A stretch of 64,000 nucleotides of DNA from JAHDHW01 sp965220465 (GCA_965220465.1 CBDCPZ010000020.1:385399-449398); one strand, 5' to 3'; counted from the stretch's first letter, positions 34,324 through 44,672 are shown. The notes: generated by a model from the letters alone, not told the origin. A program made the numbers and translations.

Positions 34324-37300
34324 ATGAAAAACTGGTTACGAAAAGCAAATTTTTTAAAAGGGTTAATTCTTCTTTGCTTTTTTAGTATTCAAAATGCGAT
34401 TAATGCACAGCATTTTATTTTTGAATACACGGGTCCTAATATTCTTTATGTTGACAACAATTGCGTTGCTGAACTGGATTGGGATAGTAATTCAACGCCA
34501 ACAGCTACTGCTGCTCATCCTGGAAATGGGCAAATGATCACTTCTTTTGATCTCGATAATATTAGTGGAGGGTATTTGGAGGGCGATACCATTCCTCCGG
34601 GAGAACAGGTGGCTGTGACTTATTTTGCAACGGACAATATGGGAAACGATTCTCTTTTTACTTTTACAATTGATTTTTTAGATACTATTCCTCCCGTTAT
34701 TTCAGGAATTTCAGGAAATACAACCGTCGAATGTGATGCAATTCCAAGCCCTGATATGGCTGTTGCGGAAGATAATTGCGATCCCATGCCGAGTCTTGCT
34801 TTTGATGAAACGATTACTTCGGGAGCCTGTAATGATTCTTATACAATAAAATGGACATGGAGTGCTACGGATGTTTTCGGAAATTCGAGTATTGCCAGCA
34901 GAGAATTAACTGTTTTTGATGGCACCGATCCGACTTTTATTTTACCATCTGATATTACGGTTGATTGCCAAAATGCAGGAAATTTAGTTATTACCGGATC
35001 ACCTGTTTCGATCATGGATAATTGTGATGCCAATCCGATAATTTATTTCTCAGATATTACTACAAGTGGTTATTGTCCAAGCACTTATACGATTACACGA
35101 ACCTGGTCAGTAGAGGATGATTGTATGAATTCCTCTTCCGGTGTTCAACTAATAACGGTTCAGGATATTTCTGATCCCGTATTTGTAAATGAGGCAAGTG
35201 ATGAAAATTATAATTGTGATACCGATGCCAATGCGGAGGCCGCATTTACAAGTTGGGTGGCAGATTATGGTAATGCAAGCGCGACAGATAATTGCACCGC
35301 TACTCCTGCACTTCGCTGGTTTGCTGCAGAGCCTGGATCATATGATATAAACGATACGTTGACCTATCCGGGAGCTTTGCCGGGAGGGTTGGAACCAGCC
35401 ATTTGTCCTTCTCTTGAGATGGGCGTTTATCGTTCAAAAATTGTTGATTTTGTGGTTTATGATTTGTGCGGAAATGCTTCATTAACCACGGCTACTTTTA
35501 ATGTAGTTGATATTACTTTACCGGTTTTTGATTACTGCCTTGATGATATCACGATTTCGAATGATCCAGGCCTTTGTGAAGGCACATACGATTTACCTGC
35601 TCCGGTTATTTCCGATGAATGTTCGGATAGCCTGGTTTTTCAATACAGTATAAATGGAGCGCCGGCGATTTTGGTTGATCCGATTAGTTCGGTTACTGAA
35701 GTGTTGCCCGTTGGCGTTAATATTATAACTTATTATGCCACTGACTGTGTAGGAAATACAGAGACCTGTGTTTATGCCATAACGGTTGAAGATACTGATG
35801 CGCCTGAGATTTTCTGTCCATCAGATATGACGGTTGCATTAGGTCCGGGCGATGATTGTAGCCTTGAAGTTACCCTTGAGCTTCCTACTTCAATTACTGA
35901 TAATTGTGCATTTCAGACCCAAAATTTATCACAGCCCTTAAACCCTGGGGAAGCCTTGTTGACTTTTTCTTACGAACCGGATTATTTAGAATTTATCGCC
36001 GATGATAAAATAATTAATTTCTCCGGAACCTCTGCAAATGCTGTTGGTTCAACGGTTACTTTAGAAATTACAATAACCGGGGATGCAGATGATTTGGAAG
36101 CTTATTTTACTATCTTTTCAGAAGATAATACTAATCTCGGAACCACCGAGGTTGGACAACCCAATGTAATGGTCACCACGGACACTTGTCCTGAACATCC
36201 CGTTAATGTTACGACTATTCAAATTCCCGTTTCCCTTTTTAATGCCTGGGCTTCGGATGGAACGGTCTCTTTTACTGCGGTTTCGAATACTGATTTTGCA
36301 GCTCCGGCACCTGGAGGAATTGGTGACGGAATCAATCCGTCCTGTACTACTTTTTCACCAGGAACTCCTGATGGTACAAATGACGGTGTGAGCAATCTGG
36401 TGATGGAACTTATTTATAATTATGCAACACCTTCCTATTATGCTGATGGCGCGACAACCATTCCAACAACTGAGATGGTTTCACCGAATATTGCGCCTAC
36501 CGAAACTTTTAATGCCGGAACGACAACGGTTTATTATTTGGTAGAAGATGTAGCTGGAAATGCAGATACCTGCTTCTTTGATGTAATCGTTGAAGATACT
36601 ATTTCACCAATAGCGGTTTGTCAGGCAACAACAATTTTTGTAAACCCGTCAGGGTTGGATACTTATATTCTTGATCCGTCAGAAGTGGATGGCGGAAGTA
36701 CAGATAATTGTGCGATTGCGAGCCTGTCAGTTTTTCCGAATTCATTTACCTGTAATCAGCAAGGCATGACAATTCCTGTTACGTTGACAGTAACAGATGT
36801 TTTTGGAAACATGGCAGATTGCACTGCTTTAGTAAAAGTAGAAACAGAAAAACCAGTGCCGTCGTATGCCATAGGTTTGTGTGGAAACGATACGCTTTCT
36901 TTGTTCGCTAACCCTCCGCCAGCATCGGGAGGGGTGATTTTTACCTATTTGTGGAATGGGCCCAATGCTTTTGTTTCTGTTGAGGAAAATCCACAAATTC
37001 CAAATGCTGATCCTTCAAATTCAGGAAGTTATTCTGTGACCATTTCAGGGATCACGGGATGTACAGACATGGGTACTGTAGAAGTTTCAATCAATGCTTC
37101 GCCGGATGTTCCGATTATCAGTGTAAATAACAATGATCTTTGTTCAAGTGACGATCTGATCATATTTTCTCAAACTTATTCCGGAACATTGGTTTCTTAT
37201 CATTGGTATGAAGGATTACCATCAACGGGAGCATTGATTTCATCTACTTCCGTTCCAACATTAACGATATCTTCTCCTTTGGCAGCCGGAGCAACTAACT

Positions 37301-40300
37301 ATTATGTGATTGTTGAAGTAGATGCATGCTTTTCGCAGGCTTCTAATTTTGAAACAGTAAACGTAACGCAAGCGCCAATCGCCACGGTAAACGATCCGGT
37401 TATCAATGTCTGTGAAGGCGAAGCGATTATTTTAGGCACTTCCGAAACAGGACCCAATTATACCTATGCATGGACTGGACCTAACGGATTCGTTTCAACT
37501 TTACAAAATCCTCCATCAATAATTGCAAATATGGCAGATGACGGAACTTATACTTTGGTTATTTCTGATAATAACTGCCCATCCAGTCCCGTAACAACTG
37601 AAGTAAATATTACTGCTGCTCCCTCAACACCGTTGATCAGTTCATCTGGCACCGCATGCGAAGGTGGAAATATTACCTTGTCAACTAACCTAATTAATGG
37701 AGATTTTTATACCTGGACCGCTCCCGATTTTAGTACGCAGATTACCACAATGAATTCTTTGCTGATTGATGGAGTGACACCTGACGATGCAGGTAATTGG
37801 AGTGTTGTTGTTACAAAAAATGGTTGTGATTCTGAAATGTCAGATCCTTTTGAAGTTTTTGTCGAACCTGCAATAAGTGTTATTGCTTCAAATGACAGCC
37901 CGGTATGTAGTTCGGATCAAGTACAACTTTCGGTAAATACAACAACAGGCGCAACTTACAGTTGGTCAGGCCCTTCCGGATTTACTTCATTAATGCAAAA
38001 TCCTCTGGCACCTGCAATTACCGGAAGTTATTCAGTAACAGTTACGTCATCATCAGGTTGTTCAAATTCAGCAAATACAAATGTAACTGTAGAGGCGCTG
38101 CCTGTTATTACTGCTTTAAGTAATAATGGAGCGCCATGTGTTACAGGAGCCAATGACATTCATTTGATAGCGACGATCTTCCCGCCGGATGATGGATCGT
38201 ATACTTATTTATGGACCGGAGTTAACAATTTCAATTCAACAGATGCCATTCCAACGCTCCCAAATGGAACATCTGATGATAATGGTTCTTATATCCTGAT
38301 AGTAACTAATGGCGAAGGATGTACTTCTCTCCCTGTAACAACTGTAGTTAATGTATTTGATGTGCCTGCCACACCTACAATCAATACAATTCCACAATTT
38401 TGTGAAACAGATAATTTCACTTTAACAACACAAGCTTATAATGGTACGAATGTAGTTTATACCTGGGAAACGCCTTTAGGAAGTATTGAGACTTCGACTC
38501 CTTCATTGACCATAATTTCATCGACAACTTTGAATAGTGGAATTTATCAGGTTATGGTAAGTGTGGATGGCTGTGAATCCAATCTTTCAGGAGAAGCCAT
38601 TGTTGAAATAAACCCAATACCAGCAACACCCGTTGCAACAAGTAACGCTCCGGTTTGTGAGGGTTCGACGATTGAGTTATTGACAGATTTTATTCCAGGA
38701 GCCTCGTATTTGTGGTCGGGCCCAGACAGTTTTTTATCTACGGTTTATAATCCGGCGATTTTCAATGCTTCCAATGATGAAGAAGGAGCTTATAGTGTAC
38801 AAGTGATCATTGATGGTTGCCCTTCCACCTTTTCAGCACCGATAAATGTCATGGTCAGCCCAACGCCAATTCCACCGAATGTTACAAGTAATAGTCCGAT
38901 ATGTATTGATAGCCCCGGAACAGGCTTGGTTTTATCGGTTTCTCCGGCAGATGCTATCCCCGGCGCTTCTTATACCTGGTACAATGCTCAGCTGAATATT
39001 CAGGTCGCCGGACCAACAAATGCTTTGAATGCAACGATAACAAATTTTTCAAATTATAGTGAAGGGATTTATGATTTTTATGTTGTTGCAGAATTAAATG
39101 GCTGTCCGGCTGTTTCTTCCATTCCTACTGCGGTAACGATGAATGAAATACCAAATATTCAGGCCTTTGCAGGAGATGATATTTTGGTATGTGATGAAAC
39201 AAATGTTGCTTTGAATGCAACTCCTATAGCAATTGGATCAGGAATGTGGACACAGATTTCTGGGCCGACGGCAACAATTACAAACCCTAATTCTGCGATT
39301 TCGACGATATCAGATTTGGTAAGTGGAAATGTTTATACTTTTAAATGGTCCCTATCAAACGGGGCTTGTACAAATTATGATTTTGATGAAGTTTCGGTAT
39401 TTGTTGATGATAGTACCGAAGAGGCCGAAGCAGGTTTAAACTTTGATGTTTGTAATGAAACCACAACGCTTTTAAATGCATCACCTTCTGCTTTCGGAGC
39501 AACAGGTATTTGGACACAAACTCCTCTTCAGTCTGGAATGGGCGTAGTCATCATTGATCCTTCAGATCCAAATTCAATGGTCACTGGACTGGAAGCGAAT
39601 AATGAATATATTTTTACATGGACACTTACCAATGCCGGATGCGGAGAATTTTCTTCTGATGAGGTGATTGTTTTTGTTGAAGAAAATGATGAAACCGCTT
39701 TTGCAGGAGATGATTTCGTCAGTTGCGGTGATGGTGAATCGCAGTTAAATGCAGCAACCCCGGAAAGCGGAACGGGTACCTGGTCTGTCAATGATCCAGA
39801 TGTAGTTTTTATTGATATTAATGACCCGCAAACGATAGCGCAAGGGCTTCAAACCGGATTTTATACTTTCATCTGGACACTCGATAACGGGGCGTGCGGA
39901 GTAACTTTTGACGAAACTGAAGTGGAATATGAATTGGCTCCGGAGGCAATTGATGACGAATTTACAGTTGATTATGCCAGCAGCGCCAATTTCAATGTTT
40001 TAACCAATGATCTCTTTGACGGTCCGGTAAATGTTGTGGTTATTTCAAATCCTTCAAACGGCTTGGTTGAAAATTTAGGAAACGGGGTTTTGGAATACAC
40101 CGCTAATTCATCTTTCAGAGGGACTGATGAGTTCACTTATCAGGTTTGCAGCCAGGCTTGTGAGAATGTTTGTTCAGAAGCTGTAGTTTCCTTGCGAATC
40201 GGAGATGATGTAGAATGCGAGACTCCGACGATTTTCACACCAAACAATGATGGCGTCAATGATGCCTTTATAGTGCCGTGTTTTGCGACAGGTAATTATC

Positions 40301-40482
40301 CACAAAATGAAGTGTCCATTTTTAATCAGTGGGGTGATGTTATTTTTCATGCTTCCCCTTATTTCAATGACTGGAAAGGAACCTATGATGGACAGGATTT
40401 GCCGGTTGGAACCTATTATTATGTTGTAAAATTTAACAAGGATCAAGCCCCCGTTTCAGGGTTTTTGGTTTTAGAACGCTAA
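34324..40482 (+). CDS. Giant T9SS type-B surface adhesin with HYR, Ig/PKD-like and CHU_C domains
   Basis: About 2,052 residues from the ATG at 34324; this start gives a clean signal peptide (GLILLCFFSIQNAINAQ), while the longest frame adds 14 codons. Domains in order: HYR-like Cys repeats (about 100-800), each with a DNCD/DNCA motif and an ending such as TDVFGNSS; six to nine Ig/PKD-like repeats (about 830-1610) with motifs like YSWSGPSGFTSLMQNP; three repeats opening AGDD/AGLN ... C (about 1610-1880); a cadherin-like unit (AIDDEFTVDYASSANFNVL); and a CHU_C sorting domain (TPTIFTPNNDGVNDAFIVP ... WGDVIF ... GTYYYVVKF) at the last 85 residues. CHU_C proteins leave the cell by T9SS as type-B cargo. 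PorP/SprF and PD40-OmpA genes follow. It is likely an adhesin or filament component. Confidence 0.9.
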   Translation: MKNWLRKANFLKGLILLCFFSIQNAINAQHFIFEYTGPNILYVDNNCVAELDWDSNSTPTATAAHPGNGQMITSFDLDNISGGYLEGDTIPPGEQVAVTYFATDNMGNDSLFTFTIDFLDTIPPVISGISGNTTVECDAIPSPDMAVAEDNCDPMPSLAFDETITSGACNDSYTIKWTWSATDVFGNSSIASRELTVFDGTDPTFILPSDITVDCQNAGNLVITGSPVSIMDNCDANPIIYFSDITTSGYCPSTYTITRTWSVEDDCMNSSSGVQLITVQDISDPVFVNEASDENYNCDTDANAEAAFTSWVADYGNASATDNCTATPALRWFAAEPGSYDINDTLTYPGALPGGLEPAICPSLEMGVYRSKIVDFVVYDLCGNASLTTATFNVVDITLPVFDYCLDDITISNDPGLCEGTYDLPAPVISDECSDSLVFQYSINGAPAILVDPISSVTEVLPVGVNIITYYATDCVGNTETCVYAITVEDTDAPEIFCPSDMTVALGPGDDCSLEVTLELPTSITDNCAFQTQNLSQPLNPGEALLTFSYEPDYLEFIADDKIINFSGTSANAVGSTVTLEITITGDADDLEAYFTIFSEDNTNLGTTEVGQPNVMVTTDTCPEHPVNVTTIQIPVSLFNAWASDGTVSFTAVSNTDFAAPAPGGIGDGINPSCTTFSPGTPDGTNDGVSNLVMELIYNYATPSYYADGATTIPTTEMVSPNIAPTETFNAGTTTVYYLVEDVAGNADTCFFDVIVEDTISPIAVCQATTIFVNPSGLDTYILDPSEVDGGSTDNCAIASLSVFPNSFTCNQQGMTIPVTLTVTDVFGNMADCTALVKVETEKPVPSYAIGLCGNDTLSLFANPPPASGGVIFTYLWNGPNAFVSVEENPQIPNADPSNSGSYSVTISGITGCTDMGTVEVSINASPDVPIISVNNNDLCSSDDLIIFSQTYSGTLVSYHWYEGLPSTGALISSTSVPTLTISSPLAAGATNYYVIVEVDACFSQASNFETVNVTQAPIATVNDPVINVCEGEAIILGTSETGPNYTYAWTGPNGFVSTLQNPPSIIANMADDGTYTLVISDNNCPSSPVTTEVNITAAPSTPLISSSGTACEGGNITLSTNLINGDFYTWTAPDFSTQITTMNSLLIDGVTPDDAGNWSVVVTKNGCDSEMSDPFEVFVEPAISVIASNDSPVCSSDQVQLSVNTTTGATYSWSGPSGFTSLMQNPLAPAITGSYSVTVTSSSGCSNSANTNVTVEALPVITALSNNGAPCVTGANDIHLIATIFPPDDGSYTYLWTGVNNFNSTDAIPTLPNGTSDDNGSYILIVTNGEGCTSLPVTTVVNVFDVPATPTINTIPQFCETDNFTLTTQAYNGTNVVYTWETPLGSIETSTPSLTIISSTTLNSGIYQVMVSVDGCESNLSGEAIVEINPIPATPVATSNAPVCEGSTIELLTDFIPGASYLWSGPDSFLSTVYNPAIFNASNDEEGAYSVQVIIDGCPSTFSAPINVMVSPTPIPPNVTSNSPICIDSPGTGLVLSVSPADAIPGASYTWYNAQLNIQVAGPTNALNATITNFSNYSEGIYDFYVVAELNGCPAVSSIPTAVTMNEIPNIQAFAGDDILVCDETNVALNATPIAIGSGMWTQISGPTATITNPNSAISTISDLVSGNVYTFKWSLSNGACTNYDFDEVSVFVDDSTEEAEAGLNFDVCNETTTLLNASPSAFGATGIWTQTPLQSGMGVVIIDPSDPNSMVTGLEANNEYIFTWTLTNAGCGEFSSDEVIVFVEENDETAFAGDDFVSCGDGESQLNAATPESGTGTWSVNDPDVVFIDINDPQTIAQGLQTGFYTFIWTLDNGACGVTFDETEVEYELAPEAIDDEFTVDYASSANFNVLTNDLFDGPVNVVVISNPSNGLVENLGNGVLEYTANSSFRGTDEFTYQVCSQACENVCSEAVVSLRIGDDVECETPTIFTPNNDGVNDAFIVPCFATGNYPQNEVSIFNQWGDVIFHASPYFNDWKGTYDGQDLPVGTYYYVVKFNKDQAPVSGFLVLER

Positions 40483-40566
40483 AATTGGAGTATGCCTGGT
40501 TTTAAGTATTCAAGAGAGCCCATTTTAAAAAGTATATTTTTCAAAAATGATTTGAAAATATTTATC

Positions 40567-41517
40567 ATGAAGAAAACAATTACGACTTTCCTTTTTTTAC
40601 TAACAACAATCCTTTGTTTTAGCCAGCAAGAACCACAGTATACTCAGTTCATGTACAACAAGTTGGCATTAAATCCAGGGTACGCGGGGAGCCACAATTC
40701 AGCATGTTTTACAGGGCTTTACAGAAATCAATGGGTTGGCCTGGAAGGAGCGCCTAAGACGCAATTGTTAAGCTTCGATACACCAGTTTTAGATAAGCGG
40801 GTCGGAATTGGTTTAACTATAAATCGAACTACCGTCGGAATATCCGAAAAATTGACTCTTGAAGGAAATTATGCTTATCGAATTCCGATAAGTAAAGGAC
40901 ATTTGAGTATAGGGATTCAAGCTTCTGCGCGATATATTGGCAGCAACTATGCTGATTCAAGGTTAGTAGCTACACAATCGATTTCATCGGATGGAGGAAT
41001 TCCGGTGGGAGATCAAAGTGCGTATGTTCCAAACTTTGGAGCCGGTTTGTATTTTAGTTCCGAAAAATTTTATGTTGGGCTTTCAGTACCTCGTTTTTTG
41101 GAAAACAGTATTGATTTTAATACTTTTTCCGGTGTACACGGAAAAGAAGTGCCACATATTTATTTTATGACCGGACTATTGTTGGGAGCCAATAAAAATT
41201 TAAGGTTTCAACCGCAGATTTTACTGAAATATGTACAAAATACTCCCTTCGCTGCTGATCTGAATCTCAATGTGATTATGATCGAAAAACTCACCTTAGG
41301 ACTTACTTATCGACATGGAGGTTCTTCATTGACAGGTGGTGGAGAGTCAATTGATGTTTTGATCGCTTTTCAGGCAACAGAGCAATTGCTTTTTGGTTTT
41401 TCTTATGATGTTACTTTATCAGCAATTAAAGATTATAACCGCGGAAGCATTGAAGCGGTGATCAGATATTGTTTGCCAGGCAAAGGAAAGGACGTTGTAA
41501 ATCCACGTTTCTTTTAG
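40567..41517 (+). CDS. PorP/SprF family outer-membrane protein
   Basis: 316 residues from the ATG at 40567, which starts a signal peptide (TTFLFLLTTILCFSQ); the longest frame begins 25 codons earlier. Family motifs are EPQYTQFMYNKLALNPGYAGSHN, GLYRNQWVGLEGAPKTQLLS, FGAGLYFSSEKFYVGLSVP and the final barrel strands. PorP/SprF proteins are outer-membrane barrels that help T9SS type-B (CHU_C) cargo reach or stay at the surface, typically one per cargo. It lies 84 bp after the adhesin gene, so it is probably its dedicated partner. Confidence 0.92.
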   Translation: MKKTITTFLFLLTTILCFSQQEPQYTQFMYNKLALNPGYAGSHNSACFTGLYRNQWVGLEGAPKTQLLSFDTPVLDKRVGIGLTINRTTVGISEKLTLEGNYAYRIPISKGHLSIGIQASARYIGSNYADSRLVATQSISSDGGIPVGDQSAYVPNFGAGLYFSSEKFYVGLSVPRFLENSIDFNTFSGVHGKEVPHIYFMTGLLLGANKNLRFQPQILLKYVQNTPFAADLNLNVIMIEKLTLGLTYRHGGSSLTGGGESIDVLIAFQATEQLLFGFSYDVTLSAIKDYNRGSIEAVIRYCLPGKGKDVVNPRFF

Positions 41518-41603
41518 GGAGTAGGTGTAAAAGATAGCTAATGCAAAATTAAACCCAATAGCTTAACTTTATAAAAAATATACAACCGTAAAAAATAACT
41601 TAT

Positions 41604-41648
41604 TGAAGTTGTTTAATAATTATTAGGATATATTTTTAAACAACTTCA
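41604..41648. terminator. Perfect 13-bp inverted repeat between porP and the ompA-like gene
   Basis: Arms TGAAGTTGTTTAA (41604-41616) and TTAAACAACTTCA (41636-41648), 19-nt loop. There is no strong T tract, so it may be a terminator, an attenuator or an mRNA-stabilising hairpin separating the two genes. Confidence 0.45.
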
Positions 41649-41763
41649 TTGATAATTCAACTCAATAACTTGATATACGAAATAATTTTAGTGTATTAAT
41701 TCGTTTATCATTGGTGGCATAGATTTTTTGATGAATCAGAAAACCGTAGTAAACTTTTTTACA

Positions 41764-43809
41764 ATGAAATTTCTCAAAACCTTATTTCCACTTTTAATTC
41801 TTTTTTGTATCTCAATCAACGTTTTTGGGCAGGAGAGCTCGAAAACCAAAGCAGCTAATAAACTATACGAAAAGGGCAGTGAAGTAAAAGTGGTCAATAC
41901 CACAAAAATCAATACGACCAACCTTGAATTTTCTCCGGCTTACTACCAAAACGGGATCGTATTTGTGACCTCCCAAAACAAACAAGGGAAAAAAGATAAA
42001 AAGATCAACGAGACTTATTTCAAACTCTTTTATTCGGATATTGATGGAAATGGTTTGCCCATGGAACCAAGAGAGTTTTTAGTTCATTTGAATACCACGC
42101 AGCACGAAGGCCCTGTAACCTTTGACCGGCAGGGGAAGGTACTTTATTTTACAAGCAATAATATAAATAATGTAACGCAGGACGATAATGCAAAAGGGGT
42201 CGCCCATCTAAAAATTTACGAAGCTAGAAAGGGTACTCAGGATTGGAACGAGGTAAAGGAATTATCGTTTAATTCTAATGATTATGATTGCGCACACCCA
42301 ACCCTTTCAGCAGACGGGCGAAAACTTTATTTTACTTCAAATATGCCTGGTGGGTTTGGCGGAATGGACCTTTATTTTGCTGAAAAAATAGGTAATGGTT
42401 GGAGCAATCCGATCAACTTGGGGAAAGATATCAATACAAAAGGAAATGAATTATTCCCTTTCATGCATAGCAGTGGCAATTTGTTTTTCTCTTCCAACGG
42501 GTATCAGGGAGCTGGTGGGCTTGATTTGTTTATGATAGATATCGGAAGCCGTAAATGGGGGAAGGTGACTAATCTTGGTCAACCCTTTAACTCTCCTTCT
42601 GACGATCTGGGATTGATCCTGAATCCTGAAGGAACGAAAGGTTATTTTTCGTCTTCGAGAGAAGGAGGAACAGGAAAAGACGATATTTATATGTTTGAAG
42701 CGGCTGATGGTATTTGGGGCCGGACGACTCCTTCTCTTTTGTCTGCAACTTTGAAGGTATTTGATTCGAGTTCGAAAAGTGCGATTGAGGGAGCTGAGAT
42801 CCGTGTTTTTGAAAAAACGGCTGATGGCTTTGTTAGCAGCGAAAATGATTTATTCGAAGGAGTTTTAATGCCAACGGATGATGGGTCGAATGACTTGGTT
42901 TTTCAATTGATCAGAAAAGATGCAGGGTCTTTAAACAAACCTGATTTGTACGCAGATAAAAAAGGAGAAGCAAAGTATGATTTTTTAGGCGAAAGGCGAT
43001 TTTTGCTTTTAATTACAAAAGAAGGGTACAAAAGCACCGAATTGGTTCATTCAACCATTGGCAACGAAAGCGAAACGGTGATTTCTGTTCCTATGGAAAA
43101 GTCGAACTGTTCTAATCTGAGCGGTATTGTTAAAAACGAAGCAGATAATGGTTTTATACCAAACGCGGTGATTCGTGTTAAAAGCAGTTGTGAAGAAAAA
43201 GATGAGATATTTTTAACGGATGCTAATGGTGCGTTCAGTATTTGTCTACCGGTTGGTTGTGATTATACAGTGACCGGAATCAAAGAGAATTTTCACAACA
43301 GTTCTGTTGCAATTAATAATCTGAATTCTACTACTCCGCTGTCAAAAGAAATCATCCTTTTTCCAACAACTTCGACCATGCTTTCAGAAGGTTCAGTTAT
43401 TGTTTTGAATAATATTTATTATGATTTTGATAAATCATTTATCCGTCAGGGTGCCGCTCATGAATTGGATGATTTATATACTGTTTTAAAAAATTATCCA
43501 AGTATAAAAATAGAGCTGAGTTCGCATACCGATTCGCGGGGAAGCACTTCTTACAATCAAAAATTGTCTCAAAAAAGAGCAGAGTCTGCAAAAGAATATC
43601 TTGTTTCCAGAGGTATTGATGCCGATCGGATAGTAGCCGTTGGCTATGGCGAGACACGGCTTCGAAACGAATGTGATGACGATACAACTTGCTCCGAAGC
43701 AGAACATCAATTCAACCGGCGAACGGAAGTGGAAATTTTAAAAGTTGATGCTTCGGTAAGGATCCAATACAAAGACTACGGCCCTGATGTGATTGATCCG
43801 AAAAATTGA
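41764..43809 (+). CDS. PD40-OmpA family peptidoglycan-anchored protein
   Basis: 681 residues from the ATG at 41764 (signal peptide FPLLILFCISINVFG). PD40/WD40-like repeats lie at about 50-320: LEFSPAYYQNGIVFVTS, HPTLSADGRKLYFTSNMPGG, LFPFMHSSGNLFFSSNG, GLILNPEGTKGYFSSSREGG. A CarboxypepD_reg-like domain follows (LSGIVKNEADNGFIPNAVI). The C-terminal OmpA domain has NIYYDFDKSFIRQGA and SHTDSRGSTSYNQKLSQKRA, and binds peptidoglycan. This layout resembles PorE of T9SS, but without the N-terminal TPR. Such genes commonly accompany PorP/SprF and CHU_C cargo, and probably tie the surface complex to the cell wall. Confidence 0.9.
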   Translation: MKFLKTLFPLLILFCISINVFGQESSKTKAANKLYEKGSEVKVVNTTKINTTNLEFSPAYYQNGIVFVTSQNKQGKKDKKINETYFKLFYSDIDGNGLPMEPREFLVHLNTTQHEGPVTFDRQGKVLYFTSNNINNVTQDDNAKGVAHLKIYEARKGTQDWNEVKELSFNSNDYDCAHPTLSADGRKLYFTSNMPGGFGGMDLYFAEKIGNGWSNPINLGKDINTKGNELFPFMHSSGNLFFSSNGYQGAGGLDLFMIDIGSRKWGKVTNLGQPFNSPSDDLGLILNPEGTKGYFSSSREGGTGKDDIYMFEAADGIWGRTTPSLLSATLKVFDSSSKSAIEGAEIRVFEKTADGFVSSENDLFEGVLMPTDDGSNDLVFQLIRKDAGSLNKPDLYADKKGEAKYDFLGERRFLLLITKEGYKSTELVHSTIGNESETVISVPMEKSNCSNLSGIVKNEADNGFIPNAVIRVKSSCEEKDEIFLTDANGAFSICLPVGCDYTVTGIKENFHNSSVAINNLNSTTPLSKEIILFPTTSTMLSEGSVIVLNNIYYDFDKSFIRQGAAHELDDLYTVLKNYPSIKIELSSHTDSRGSTSYNQKLSQKRAESAKEYLVSRGIDADRIVAVGYGETRLRNECDDDTTCSEAEHQFNRRTEVEILKVDASVRIQYKDYGPDVIDPKN

Positions 43810-43815
43810 GTTTTA

Positions 43816-43911
43816 AGTTGCTGGTTGAAAGTTTCTAGTTCGAAGTTTCTAGTTTGAAGTTTTTTCTAACCTTCTAACCTTCTAACCTTTTGGCATCTGA
43901 CTCCTCACTCG
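43816..43911. repeat. Intergenic word repeat, second locus
   Basis: Tandem words GAAGTTTCTAGTT (about 43827-43860), then CTAACCTTCTAACCTTCTAA (43866-43885) and CTGACTCCTCACTCG (43897-43911). The last two are related, on the opposite strand, to the GGTTAG and AGTGAGGAG words at 9.7 kb. Confidence 0.55.
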
Positions 43912-44058
43912 AAGTTTTTTGTGGCTTTCGACCTCTTCAGCAGTTACAAATCTGCAATAATACGCCTTATCTGCGTCATCTACATTCCATTCCTCGCTCC
44001 GAATTTTGTATTTTCGGTGCGTCATGCAACCCTTTCCAACAAAGGCTGTCTTTTTCAT
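43882..44058 (-). CDS. Possible small protein, 58 residues
   Basis: A frame from ATG at 44058 reads MKKTAFVGKGCMTHRKYKI, then RSEEWNVDDADKAYYCRFVT and AEEVESHKK. It ends inside the repeat (KLRVRSQMPKG). The composition is protein-like (charged, few rare residues), but I know no family. Its start is 17 bp from the TTG of the divergent sigma gene. It may be a real short gene whose 3' end was overwritten by the repeat, or a chance frame. Confidence 0.3.
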   Translation of the reverse strand: MKKTAFVGKGCMTHRKYKIRSEEWNVDDADKAYYCRFVTAEEVESHKKLRVRSQMPKG

Positions 44059-44075
44059 CAAACGAATTAACGTAA

Positions 44076-44627
44076 TTGGAATACACTGACATACACCGGG
44101 ATTTAGTTGAAAATTGTAAAAACGGCCATCGAAAAGCACAATTTGAATTATACCAGCTTTATTCAAAAGCGATGTTCAACATTTGTTTACGTATGGTGAA
44201 AAATGAAGCGGACGCAGAAGATCTTTTGCAAAACTCATTTATCGACATTTTTACCAAATTGGATACTTTTCGATTTCAATCGACGATCGGTGCATGGATC
44301 AAAAGAATTGTAATCAACAATTGCATTAATTTTTTAAAAAAACGCAGGCTTTATTTTGAAGAAATAGATGAAAGAATGGGCAATCAGGAAGCTCCCCAAA
44401 CAGAAATAGAACCCCAACTCAATGTCCAGGCAATCAAAGAAGCAATTTTTCAATTGCCCGATGGATACAGAGTGGTGTTCTCGCTTTATCAAATGGAAGG
44501 TTATGACCACAAGGAAATAGCTGAAATCCTGAATGTTTCAGAACAAACTTCAAAATCACAATACAGCCGTGCACGAAAAAAATTAAGAGAGATTTTATCA
44601 CAACCGATAGCCTCAGGTTGGGAGTAG
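44076..44627 (+). CDS. ECF RNA polymerase sigma factor
   Basis: 183 residues, sigma-70 ECF family, directing transcription of a specific regulon. Region 2 has AQFELYQLYSKAMFNICLRM and NEADAEDLLQNSFIDIF; region 4 has LPDGYRVVFSLYQMEGYDHKEIAEILNVSEQTSKSQYSRARKKLRE. The codon before 44076 is TAA and the first in-frame ATG lies inside region 2, so the start must be the TTG at 44076 (or a slightly later non-ATG codon). A membrane protein and a surface protein follow in the same operon, a typical sigma / anti-sigma arrangement. Confidence 0.93.
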   Translation: MEYTDIHRDLVENCKNGHRKAQFELYQLYSKAMFNICLRMVKNEADAEDLLQNSFIDIFTKLDTFRFQSTIGAWIKRIVINNCINFLKKRRLYFEEIDERMGNQEAPQTEIEPQLNVQAIKEAIFQLPDGYRVVFSLYQMEGYDHKEIAEILNVSEQTSKSQYSRARKKLREILSQPIASGWE

Positions 44628-44672
44628 TTAGAATACGAATTGAGGCTTTTTTAAAAACTAATCAATAAAAAA

